Source: Whalleya microplaca
Lineage: Eukaryota > Ascomycota > Sordariomycetes > Xylariales > Xylariaceae
Direction: 5' to 3'
Length of the DNA stretch: 64,000 nt
NCBI GenBank assembly: GCA_022497155.1
Contig: MU385716.1
Location: 62,001 to 126,000, forward strand
In this document: in pieces, positions 37,302 through 47,880 of the stretch
How the letters are laid out: each line of letters begins with the position of its first letter
Position numbering within the stretch: the first letter of the stretch is position 1
Position numbers and translations under genes: made by a program
The notes under the pieces: model-generated
What the model was told of the DNA's origin: nothing
Database searches by the model: none
What the model saw: the letters and a program-made list of their open reading frames with translations, nothing else

Positions 37302-37609
37302 GATTTTGAGAGGTGTTTAGTATCATGTTAGGTGATATACTGATATGCTGATTAGCACTATAGGGTAGAAAATAAGTGACAAGAAACACCGAGCCTTAGA
37401 ATCTAGCAGACTTGCCGTATACAAGAAGCCAGGTCAGGTTAGGTAGCGTTAGCTACCCAGGTACCTAACCTAGGCAGTGTGGCAGTGTCTTTAGTTCTTA
37501 TCAATTGACGCGCACTCACGTCGTTCAAAATGCCTATATAAGCGGCAATGTCTCCCCTCTATCCTCAAGCTCGCTCATAGTTTCGTAGCCTTCGCCATTT
37601 ACAAGCACT
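37302..37609. promoter_or_regulatory. shared head-to-head promoter
   Basis: Only 308 bp separate the start codons of the ankyrin-subtilase (minus) and the ankyrin-zinc-finger gene (plus). The sequence contains TAGGTA/CCTAGG words near 37440-37470 and a TATA-like element toward the plus-strand gene. Co-expression is a reasonable inference. Confidence 0.6.
37535..37542 (+). promoter_or_regulatory. TATA-box-like element
   Basis: TATATAAG lies 68 bp upstream of the plus-strand ATG at 37610, in a position suited to a core promoter with a short leader. Confidence 0.5.
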
Positions 37610-40161
37610 ATGGCCAAGAGCACAAACTACGAGATTCCGCTATTTGACGTGGGCATCGAGGGAGCAGGCGTTCGAACCGAGAATATGACAAATGAACTCC
37701 AGCGAGCCAATATAGATCAATACAGAACGTCGGATATCAAATACCAGGCAGACATTATTTCTATAGTTCATGGCACCATCATCCCTGACGGGCCGCGAGG
37801 CGTCCTCTTGGTCACCGACTTCAGGTTCTTTTCCAACCCACAGCAACACCGATTCGAGCGGGTAGAGATTTCGATGGAGTTTGGGCGCGAAGACAAGCCT
37901 ATTGGCGGGCCATACGAGCCAATAGTGAAGCAGTTCGCCCCCTGTGAGACCCTCGGCATGGATGCATCAACACAGAACAAGATTGACACACTCGAGACGA
38001 ATGTGACTTTGAAGGGCGGATGCAGCTTGGCAACGCTTGGGGTCGGTGGTAACTTCCAACGTATGACTATCACCGATATAAAGTCTTATGCCACCCTTAA
38101 CGGCATGTCATGGATTGAAGGACGTAACCATGGGACTAAGAATACCGTTCACTGGGACTTAGTCGAAAACAAGACACAGAGAATAGGAGTGCCGGCCCTG
38201 CTTCGCACCGCAATTCTTTTAGAGCTACCAGATGAGGCAATATTTCGGGCCGAGGTGAATGTGACTGCAGACATTGGAACCTTTCACCGAAAGATGAAAC
38301 GTGATACACGGGATGAGGAAGAGGGCCAAAGTACCGATGATGATGGGCAGCTTGGTCACGAAAACTGCTGCCTGAGTAGCACGCTCGTTGAAGCTGTACG
38401 GTTTGGCAACACGGCAAGCATCCGGTTTCTGGCGCCTCATGCGGATCTTCAATACAAGGAGGAGTATGGTTGGACCGCCCTTCATTATGCAGCATGGGGT
38501 AAGCATTAAATAACTATCTGGACATTGCCTTCTAGTGTTTTCGTAAAAATAACTAATACCGCTCTATAGAGAACAGGGCCGAAGCCGTGGAGCTGCTATT
38601 AGACAACGGATCTAGAATTGAATGTGAAGATAGGCAGGATGCGACACCACTTCTGCTGGCCTGTCTTGGAGGATACCTGAGGGTAGTCCAAGTCTTACTA
38701 GACCGAGGAGCGAATCCAGACCACATTGCAGTCAAGTCGGCAAGATACCGCGCTCTTCACATCGCAGCTCGTGACGCCAATGAGCCCCTTGTACGGATTC
38801 TGCTAGAAGCAGGTGCTTCGGAAAATGCTCGACTTGACCAGTCAATGGGTGGGGATACACCTCTACACCTGGCAGTATCGAGTTCTCAGAAGGGTAGTCA
38901 ATATGTGCGGGCGGCGAGGACGCTTCTCGAGTTTGGCGCGGAAGTCAATGCTCTGAATGAAAATGGTAATACGCCGCTACTTATGGCGATCAACTTGAAA
39001 GAGCAAAACGAAGACATGGTGAAAACTCTTCTGGAGTTTGGGGCTGACCCAGATAAGCTGGACAGTAATGGCCACTCTCCCCTGTATCACTCTATTTCCA
39101 AGAACAGCCCGGTAGCCGAATATTTATGGGATCCGCAAGGCGCCTTGCAACAACAAGGAGTATCGGTCCTATTCAATGCATTGTCAATGGCAAACTTGAC
39201 AAGAGTCCAGCAATTACTCGAGGCTGGCTGTGACAAGAACGAGAAGGATAAGTGGGACAGAACAGCTTTTGACGTAGCTACAGACCCCAAGCTACGCAGC
39301 TTGCTTGCGCTTAAACCAGAGTCGAGATCTGAGCATATCGACGATGAAGTCCCACCTGAAAGTCTAGCACGCGAAATTCAGGACCTACCTTCCACCATGC
39401 AGTACTCACCGGTCGGGGTTACAGAAGCTGCCGTGGCTGAGTTAGAAGAACCAAATGTGAGTGGAACATTCATAAGTCAAGAAAGATAAGGCGGCCCGGT
39501 CCGCTAGCGAGTCCCTGCCTGGGTAACGGTACTACATGCAACGGACCAGCTAACATTACCTACTACGTAGATAAATAGATCATACCGCTGTCCATATGAA
39601 TTCTGGTCCGGATCCTGCTGCGTCAAGTTTAGACAACTTGCGGATTTGCATAAACATCTTGCTCGAAAGCATGTCGAGAAACCATATTGTCCTAATTGCC
39701 AGAGCACGTTTAAGAACAATTCGGAGCGACAAAATCATATTACCGCGAATGATTGTAAGGACTTAGAGAGACCGCCTCAGAAATTCGATATCCCGCTATC
39801 TTTATGGGACCAAATTAATCAGCTTCAGTCGGATAAGAGCCACCTAAGACGGAGTAATGTAGAGGTTTGGGTAGAAGATTATTGGGCACCGATATGGCCT
39901 AATACCCCAGCTCCAGATCCCGAATTAATATATGGACCTGCAACAAATTTACCAACCGATTTATCAAACGATCTGGTCAGTTTTATACAAGACAGGTCTT
40001 TCGAGTATCTGAGAAGTGAAAGAATGGATAAAGTATTGGATGGCATGTTACCGAAAGATGCTACTATAGAGGAGAATGTATTAAGGAAATCGGAATATCG
40101 TGAATTAATGTTAAAAGTTCTAGGACACTTCCTTAAGTGGGTAGAAACTAAGGAGATATAA
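37610..40161 (+). CDS. ankyrin protein with C-terminal C2H2 zinc-finger tail
   Basis: Three exons, 37610-38498, 38570-39456 and 39571-40161, give 788 residues. The N-terminal 260 residues form a beta-rich domain (GVLLVTDFRFF, VHWDLVENK, GVPALLRTAILLELP) that I recognise only as a recurrent unnamed fungal domain. Ankyrin repeats run from about residue 275 to 540: WTALHYAAW, TPLLLACLGG, RALHIAARD, TPLHLAVSS, NTPLLMAINL and HSPLYHSI. If exon 2 were read through, the protein would stop at 39489. The GTGAGT donor at 39457 and a TAG acceptor before 39571 keep phase 0 and add 196 residues. This tail has a C2H2-like pair, CPYEFWSGSC followed by LHKHLARKH, then CPNCQSTF with HITANDC. It resembles the tail on many fungal NLR-like and ankyrin proteins. 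The tail exon is notably AT-rich. The function is unknown; recognition or regulation paired with the subtilase is inference. Confidence 0.8.
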
Positions 40162-40998
40162 TTAAAAGAATTGTTATTTTAATAGTACTCCACTTTTAAT
40201 AGTATTTAAGTTACTTATTAACTGATATATAAGGCTAGGGGTGGATACAAGGAATCATAAGACAGACGTCGACATCCTTCCAGCAGTCCCTACTAAGTAT
40301 TCCCATCAAATGGCAGCACCTGCTCTAGCTCAAGCGACTAAGCCATCAAAATAACGGCCGCGCCATACAGAAACCATACTAACACTCTCTCAGAACAACG
40401 CCGACAGCCGAAACACTTAAACGGTACCCGTCAACCGGCACTCACTTACACGCCGTCAGCGAATCACCTATACACTCATCACGTCACTGTCAAATACAGG
40501 ACGTCGATTGCCTACCAATAGCCACGAAACAAATAGCACCAAGAAAGCCGACCAATGGGCTGACGTACGGCGAGAACCCGGTAACCATACGTTAGATGTG
40601 ACAAGGGCTGTAATTCAGGGCCTGGAATATATTAATTTGACTAATAATTCTCTAGGGCCTCTGAGGTTGCTTATGGTTCTAAGTTTCAATCTAAGTCTGA
40701 AGATCGGCGACAGGTCTTATATAGACCTGCTGCCGCAATACGTATTCCTGGTACGTATCTTGTCTGTTGCTTACGAAGCCGCCGTCTGGTAATTATACCT
40801 TTTGTTAGGCAGTCATATATTCCAACAGTATCTAATGACATCTAATAGCACCTAATATATGTATTCGTATAGCATTCCTACATCTCGTATAGCTTCCAAC
40901 AGGTCTTGGCTCCAATCGCCGTGTGACAGAAGGGGACCCCAGAAGTATACAAGCTAATTTGATGCGTGAAAGTAACAAGTGAAGCTTTTTATGAATGT
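40162..40998. other. AT-rich accessory DNA
   Basis: A frame of 94 codons at 40508-40792 on the plus strand has no recognisable domain. The composition resembles decayed repeat DNA, but no terminal repeats or transposase could be seen. Confidence 0.4.
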
Positions 40999-41358
40999 CT
41001 ACGGGTTCGAAGATAGCGATAAATAATAGCCAGAGCTGTACATCTTCACACCAATTGCAGGTACGCCTGGCCTGATAGCCTTTCTTCTGAGTTCATTCGT
41101 CGTCCCAGGCTTTGGAAACAAGAAGTCATCCAGAGAAAGTCTCACTTGCTGCAACTGTCCCACAGGAAATCGAATATCCCAGCCGATAAGGATTGCGCCA
41201 ACCACCATATTTTGAATTGTCATTGCAAGGTATCCCCCAGCGCATACTTGGGTGTCATGGCTGGAGTGTAAATTGTTTGGTGGTGTCGTAATGAACCGAT
41301 GTTTCATTTCCTCGCCATGCCAATATGGGACAAAGTAATGAGGAGTATAGTGATTCAA
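40999..41358 (-). pseudogene. decayed cytochrome P450 C-terminal fragment
   Basis: A 119-codon frame aligns by eye with the last part of fungal P450 monooxygenases. KHRFITTPPNNL matches the stretch before the haem-binding loop. QVCAGGYLAMTIQ matches the Cys-ligand loop and helix L. The segment GWDIRFP matches the usual YDIKFP strand. A C-terminal stretch with LRRKA matches the fRxR ending. The cysteine ligand is retained, but the conserved Phe and the flanking Gly residues of FGxGxHxCPGR are replaced (S, S, D) and the Arg is Gly. The I-helix, ExxR motif and the whole N-terminal two thirds are absent. It is therefore a remnant and cannot be a working enzyme. It lies next to the ankyrin-zinc-finger gene. 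Confidence 0.6.
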
Positions 41359-41877
41359 TTAGTGCAAGGTGAAGCTATAGGAAGGTGGCAGAGCCCTTTA
41401 TATATATAAACATGTATAGGCAGCTGGGCATCCGTAGGCCCGTACCGCCCTCAGCCCTCTAGGACGTATCTTAACAGATGTGGAACACTTATGATATTTA
41501 TTATCTGACATTTTTTTCGTGAACAACCAACTAATAGCTTTCCCTATACATGCCCATTAGAGATCCATCAATAATCGATGCAATGTCCAGAATCGTTAGC
41601 ACAGGCAGAGTAATAATCATTCAACGTGAGCCCAGCCAAAGAACCCGAATACCCCTAAGTGCGAAACCTCCATGATATAATTAGCCTTAGTCCTATCGTT
41701 AACCTATACTCGTATACAAAGGTCTTACAGCGGCCAATAATTTTGCCCCTATGATTCGTCCATCTATCATAAATCATGAAATCATGCCGAATTATCCCAT
41801 GAGAATAACCACGGGAGCCCCTTTCAGCTCTTCTCACCCACATATCCATCTCCCCAAGACACGACTCCAATCCACAA
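41359..41877. other. intergenic, no gene seen
   Basis: AT-rich sequence between the P450 remnant and the stop codon of the bZIP gene. It presumably includes the bZIP 3' untranslated region. Confidence 0.5.
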
Positions 41878-44024
41878 TCATCCACCTCCCTCCACTCCCA
41901 CCCCCGCTCCCTCGTCCACATCCATATAACAGGGCCCAATAACCCGGGCCAGCACGCTATCAAACGCATCCCTCTCGATGACGGCGCCGAAGTGCAAGCA
42001 CTTGACGACGCCGGCGAACTCCGCCTTCACGCGCTCCATGAGCAGCGCGTCGAGCACGACGTCCACGCCGTACAGGCGCACGATCTCGAACCAGGCCTGC
42101 ACGGGCGCCAGCTCGCGATCCGGCGGGTTCAGCGTCGACGCGAGCCCGTACAGGCCCTGCAGCGACAGCCCCGCCGCCGCCGTCGCCGTCGCGGGGTTGC
42201 TCTGCCACGAGATACCATTGTCGTCGCCGGTGACGGTGGGGATGGCGGACGCGGGGTCCTCCGGGTGCCCGCGCAGACGCCTCTGCACGCCGTCGATTTG
42301 GGTGAATACGGAGGTGGGCGCGCTTTGCAGTGCGATTGCGCTCGCCATCAGCGCGTGTCCGTGCTCGTTGGCTGTTGGGTCGTAGGAGGCGTGGGTGAAG
42401 TATGAGGGGTCGAAGTGGTCCCAGCAGATGTGCTCGAGTCTGGATCCATCGAGTCTCATGTCAGCCTTTATGTATATACGCGTGTAAACTTAGAGGGAAC
42501 GAATATAATATATGATGAAACAGACTTCTCATCAAGTCAAATGTTGATACGAGAGCGAGGGAGACTCGCAAAGAAAGGGGTTCATACGCCAAAATGAAGT
42601 TAATCGCCTGATCCGTCTGCGCCTCAGTCAACCCCGTACCGCCCGTATCCGCGCTCTGGAAGGTCTCCGTGCCAAACCCGGGTTCAGGCCCAGCAGCACC
42701 ACCACTGCTCACGGGCCGCGCGCACCGTTCGACCTGGAACACAGGCGTATTCATGACATCCGAGATATCAAAATGCACCGTATACTCTGGCGGCGGCGGC
42801 GCGGAGTACACGAAATCTGCGACCGCGGACGGTGCCATCGCAAAGGACGTCATATTCACATCCGCACCCGCACCAACACCAACACCCGCACCGCCACCGC
42901 TGCTGGTGGTAGCCTGGACAGTCGGCGGCAGCGGTGGCGGCGGACGGGGAGCCCGGGCGAGGCGAAGGCGGAAGACCTCGTTCTCGCCGCGCAGGGCGGC
43001 GCCCGCGCGCTCGGCGTCCTCGATCAGCTCGCGCAGCTTCGCGATGTCCATCTCGAGCTGCTTGGTGTAGTTGGCCTTGCGCTGGCGGTGGCGCACCTGC
43101 GCCTTCCGGACCTGCGAGCGGCGCGCCAGGTCCCGGCCTCCTCCGCCCCCCGGTCCGGGGCCCGGGCCGCCGGAGCCACCGCCGCCGCTGCCGCTCGAGC
43201 CCGAGGGCGCCTGCTGTCCGTTGTTGTCATCTAGACGGAAGACCCGGATGTTAGCGTTGACGAGCATTATGGGGCTGGTAGCTGTGTACTTCAGGAGGAA
43301 CTCGATGTAGTAAAAAATAGAAAAAATGAGATAAAAAATAAATTGAAGGATGAGAGCTATTTCCGCCAAGACGGCGTGTAACGCAGACGAGGCAATTATA
43401 GTGTCTGGCACGGGAACCAGCCGCCTCGAACCAATAGGTGAGACCGACGGTAGTCCTCGACAGCTCAATGCTTGGCGAGCCCGGCGAAAGTCCCGTCAAT
43501 GTTACCCATTCCACGTCCCTACTAGCAGCAGGCACGCCCTTCTATCCACATGTTTCACACCTATGAATGGGAAGCCAACGTGGGTAGGTAGGTAGGTATG
43601 TGCCGCATGAAATGCCATGCCATGATGCAGCCAGCCAGCGATCGGACGGCGCGGCGCGGCGCACATGGCTCGGCGCATGGCCCCCAGTCGTCCACCTACA
43701 TACATACATATAAAAGGGGGGAATGCCTAACCAACTAAGGCGAGCGCGCAAGAAAAAAAAAAAAAGTAGGCAGTCCTAGTTCTACCCAGCTAGCTAAGCA
43801 TTGTAGAGCGCGCTGCAATACTACGTACCTGCGGGCGCCTGTTGGTGTTGGGGGTTGCTTGGCACAAACGTGATGTTTCTAGCGGCCTCCTCCTGCTTGG
43901 ACCGTTGCCAATAGTCGATAAACGAGGGTCTTGGGTCTGCTGAGGTACCGGTGGTAGTCTCGGGGGCAGCAGTAGCAGGGTCATGGTCATGGTCATCTGG
44001 CTCCAACGATCTCGGATCGGCCAT
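41878..44024 (-). CDS. bZIP-type transcription factor
   Basis: Three exons, 44024-43829, 43230-42588 and 42439-41878, give 466 residues. The first exon encodes an acidic N-terminus and a short conserved-looking SFIDYWQRSKQEEAARN segment. After a glycine/proline linker comes the basic region RRSQVRKAQVRHRQRKANY and a heptad-like helix (LEMDIAKLRELIEDAERAGAAL), about residues 95-155. This is bZIP-like, with the canonical Asn replaced by Lys in part of the basic region. The C-terminal domain spans the second intron junction: FILALEHICWDHF, with later Cys/His residues. It is seen in a group of fungal bZIP proteins often linked to stress or secondary metabolism. Exons 2 and 3 are very GC-rich. The first intron is 598 nt, with an alternative in-frame ATG inside it at 43267. 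Confidence 0.8.
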
Positions 44025-44751
44025 TTTCTGTCGCCGCACAACCAGCACCGCACCCAGCTAGCTAGCTCTATAGCAACTCTGTCCCCAAAGATGCGAGCGA
44101 AATCCGGGGTAGCTAATGTTGCGTGTGTGTTTCAACCGTTGGGCGCCGAGGCGGTGGTGAGTGACATGTCGGATACCCACAGAATGAATGGGGGGAGGGG
44201 GGAGGAGGGTGTGGAAATTTTTGCTATTTGGAATCTTTTGTTGTCTTTTTGGAGTCGACGTCTAGGTTTTCTGAAAAATTGTGCGGACGCGCAGCAGCAG
44301 CAGCAGCCGGGGGGCGCATGAGGAGGAAGCGTGGTGTGAACGTGCAGTAGCCGGATAATTCCCGCGAATACTCAACCCTCAGCTGAAAGAATTTGAATAA
44401 TAAATATGAGTAAATACTTACGCCCAGTCAAGCTTAGTGCTGCCCCAAGATAAAGTTCAGGTTGAATCCAGCAATACGTCAATTACCTTCATAATGAGTA
44501 CGAAGAATTTGGAAGCATGACTAGCAAAAAGCCTTGGTTTACTTCGTGCGAAAGTGTGCTAATCCGAGGGCAAGGGTCGGAAATCACAATGAGAGATCGT
44601 CAAGAGGAAACATTTTATCTTCAAAGCATTTTGAGGACCTGCAAGCTCTAAATACGCCATCCATGAATACTGGTATCTCCTTTTGTGAACCTTTTTTGAC
44701 CAACCATCGCGCTCAACGCCGAGTAAATGCAACTATGTCATCATGAAATAT
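44025..44751. other. intergenic between bZIP and RRN3 genes
   Basis: It contains the bZIP promoter and leader and the RRN3 3' region. A CAG run (about five units) lies at 44290-44306. No gene was recognised. Confidence 0.5.
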
Positions 44752-46827
44752 CTATTCATCCTCCCCGACCTCATCATCCGTGGCCGTATCCTCCTCGAAG
44801 CTCTCATTCTCACCCTCTGGTTCGTCCTCGTCGCTGTCTCCGTCTCGCTCATCCTGGTCGCTGAGGCCAGGTATGGGTCGCCATTGCAGGTAATCTTGCT
44901 CCACCCAGCGCTTACTCATCGGGAGCTGGTATGGGTCGAAGGGGAAGTATGACCCAAGTTGCTGCCAGCTTTCGTCGTTCATGTCGAATGACAGATCCCG
45001 TAAGGCGCCTCCATTCGAGTATGCCCCCACCGAGAACTGAGAAAGGCGAAGCCGCTTGTTCGATTCGATGAGAGGGTACACGTACATGAACCTGAATCGA
45101 TGAGCTAGTTTGGCGAACTGGTCGACTATGACAGGTGAGCAGATCTTGAGCGGGTTCAGCTTCGAGTAGATGTTGCGTCTCATGATGTCCTTGATCTCCG
45201 GCTCCCACTCGATCTCCTGGTCTAAATACGATGGAGGATCATCCTTGTCGACCTCATCAGGCACCGACCTAATAAGGTCTTGCCACCTGAAGCAGAAGAT
45301 GTACATAAGCGCTTGCATCAACGCATAGAACGGCGCATAACGACGGACATCGGGTCCGCGACATGAAGTCTCATATAGAGTGCGCATCTGGTCTAAGTGA
45401 AAGCCAAGTACTTCGAAAATCTTGAGGACAATATGGCCTGGAACGTGCGCTCCTCGAGCAACAAAGCTGGCAAGGTATGCCGATGCTGCTTGCTGTAAGA
45501 TGAGCGGCCGCTGCGATTCAAAAGCAATGTTTATACAGGTGCCGCAGAATGCGTCCATCAACCTCTCGGACTTCTGACCAAAATGGAAGATCAAGAATTG
45601 GGTGTGCCGCGACTTTATCGTGGGTAGAATAAGACCCGAGAATTCAGACAGAAGATCCCCGAATGCCTCTAAAGCCTCGTCCGAGTCGGGATCAGCGAAG
45701 CTCGCTGTATAAAGCTCGAAAAGAGTATCTAGAATATAGTCCATCTTCTCTATGTTCCCCTTTGCTGTTTTGACTCGCGTGTATTCGTCGTCTTCGGATT
45801 CTTCACTAGACACCGACTCGGCATCATCGTCGTCCGAATCCTCCTCATCTTGGTTTCCATTGGCTTGGGAAGATTTTAGAGCCATTGCGACCATAGCAGC
45901 GAGCCTGTCGTCCATATCGTCAAGGTCCATCTGCATTTCCACGTCGATCTTGACCAAGCGGCTGATAATCAGATCCATGATTTCGGTCCCCAGGTCAGAG
46001 CAGTATTCCCGCAGCTTCAGGAGGTTGTCGACGTAGGCGAGATGCATACGCTTAGGTTCGTCGTGATAGGGGTATTTGGTGTTGATGAGGTGCTCTATGA
46101 CGGATTTGGCGGCGGGGAATAGCTGCAGTAGGTATCGTAAGGCCACATGAAGTCTCTCTTGTACGGCCTCATGGTTGACGCTTGGGTAATCTGAGACTGC
46201 CCAATCAGAGGGCCGAGAGTCGGAAAACCTCTCAATAAGAGATGATAGGACCTGAGTGAGGCGTGCGCCTTGCGCACTGACAAGGGCGGCGAGGAATTGG
46301 ACGTAGATCTTAGCAAACTGGTCGTCGCGCCCCAGCCATTGGCACTGCAGTACACTCTTTACAAGACCATCACATGATCTTCCCAGACGGGGAGAGAAGC
46401 TTGCAAGCGTGATGAAGTAGACCCTAAGTTCCTGACGGCGCTTGGCTGGAAACGTTGGGTCCACGTCCTCGTCTTCATCGTCGTCGTAGGACGTCTGCTT
46501 TCCCGATAATGTCTCTTTAAGCAGATCATAGTCTTCGTCGTCTCCCCTATCGTGGCGATCAAAAGCCGTCCTGATCTCCTGCTTGATCTCGTCGACTGAT
46601 CGGGTCCCAATCTCGTGTATTTCGATATTGTTCAGATCGAATTCTACCCTTTGGCGCTTGAGCGGACTTTGTGGGCTACTCATGCTGCTTTCGTCGAGAC
46701 CAGCGTCATCACTAGTTCTTTTCGTGCTGAGCAAGGACGATGACGGCTTCAAGATAGGCTTGAGCGCAGTGGTCGTCTTCGCAGCAGCTCGGGCGAGGTG
46801 CGGGGCGCCCGTAGTAGCGGCCGACAT
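44752..46827 (-). CDS. RRN3: RNA polymerase I initiation factor Rrn3
   Basis: A single exon of 691 residues from the first ATG (46827). Rrn3/TIF-IA bridges RNA polymerase I to core factor at rDNA promoters in the nucleolus. The HEAT-repeat body begins after a disordered N-terminus. Signature stretches include LYTASFADPDSDEALEAF, FGQKSERLMDAFCGTCI, YLASFVARGAHVP and the diagnostic FYALMQALMYIFCFRW. NPLKICSPVIVDQFAKLA and the conserved end PFDPYQLPMSKRWV follow. Between these lies a fungal acidic serine insert (EDSDDDDAESVSSEESEDDEY), which fits the phosphoregulated loop of the family. The tail is also very acidic. Length and motif order match the family, with nothing missing. Confidence 0.96.
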   Translation of the reverse strand: MSAATTGAPHLARAAAKTTTALKPILKPSSSLLSTKRTSDDAGLDESSMSSPQSPLKRQRVEFDLNNIEIHEIGTRSVDEIKQEIRTAFDRHDRGDDEDYDLLKETLSGKQTSYDDDEDEDVDPTFPAKRRQELRVYFITLASFSPRLGRSCDGLVKSVLQCQWLGRDDQFAKIYVQFLAALVSAQGARLTQVLSSLIERFSDSRPSDWAVSDYPSVNHEAVQERLHVALRYLLQLFPAAKSVIEHLINTKYPYHDEPKRMHLAYVDNLLKLREYCSDLGTEIMDLIISRLVKIDVEMQMDLDDMDDRLAAMVAMALKSSQANGNQDEEDSDDDDAESVSSEESEDDEYTRVKTAKGNIEKMDYILDTLFELYTASFADPDSDEALEAFGDLLSEFSGLILPTIKSRHTQFLIFHFGQKSERLMDAFCGTCINIAFESQRPLILQQAASAYLASFVARGAHVPGHIVLKIFEVLGFHLDQMRTLYETSCRGPDVRRYAPFYALMQALMYIFCFRWQDLIRSVPDEVDKDDPPSYLDQEIEWEPEIKDIMRRNIYSKLNPLKICSPVIVDQFAKLAHRFRFMYVYPLIESNKRLRLSQFSVGAYSNGGALRDLSFDMNDESWQQLGSYFPFDPYQLPMSKRWVEQDYLQWRPIPGLSDQDERDGDSDEDEPEGENESFEEDTATDDEVGEDE

Positions 46828-47880
46828 GAGGCTTTGCACTCGCGATTAAGCAAGAATATGGTATAGGGAATCCGAGATGTCGTGTATTCGTTCATATAGT
46901 GCTCTAGCATGCTGTTCTAACTGTATTACGTGGGAAACACACGAGATGGACGCGAACTTTGTGAGGCTGAAGCAGATGAAGAAATTAAAAGTCAATGCCA
47001 CAAAATTTAATAAGCAAATGACAGGTACCCATATTAAATAATGCCAGGGTCTTGGAGGGGCTGAGGGGGACCTCGAAGCAGGGAGGGGCAGCCCAAGGTG
47101 CCACACTTGTTCTGCCCCACAAAACAACCTTCAGCTGCTCTGGCAATTGTGATGGACAGTGGTTGTGGCTGGGTATGCACAGACCACTCTGGCCTCGTTT
47201 CCAGAAGCGATAACCATCAACAACATGGAATCAACGCAAGCAACGTAATGTAGTACATGATAGTTTGCCAATCATATTAAGGGATCCTTCTGCTATACTC
47301 TGATTTTATTAACAAAGTCTAGAGTTCGTTGTAGTTAAGACAGGTAAATAGCCTTTGACATATAAGGCCGTTTGTTTTAGTTAGGTCAAGCTGCTGCTGT
47401 TGTTGTTGCTGCTGCCGAGTGCATCAGTGGGAAAACTCAATGGAATAGTGCTATATAGCTTTATAATGCTTCACGCATCGGTCTGTTCTCCGATGCCTAT
47501 GAAGCTAGCTTGACTGCCGAACTAAAGTTGATGCTGAGACTCAAGACTGATCTTGAGAAACGCAGAGAACCGAATGAGGAGGAACACCTCGAGGAGAATC
47601 TATCAAGGGGTGAAAAGCGCAGAACCGGTCCCTTTTTTAACGCTCAGCCCTCCCCATATCACTATCCATAGCCAATATACAGACGCCAGGCGTCGCGTGT
47701 CCATTATTGGATCGAATATCCATCGTCCTTGTTACCCCCCTGCAAACCCATACTTATACATACTGGAAGGTAGTATAGACCCGTCTCGGAACACCGGACG
47801 CTAGAAAACCTGACCAGGGCCAGGTTCTTCGGCTATATCATATACTGCAATCGCAGGCGAACGGACGCTAAGCGCGAAAC
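46828..47880. other. intergenic between RRN3 and HAP3
   Basis: About 1.05 kb holding the RRN3 promoter and HAP3 3' region. A short CTG/TTG run lies near 47391-47415. No gene was supported. Confidence 0.5.
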
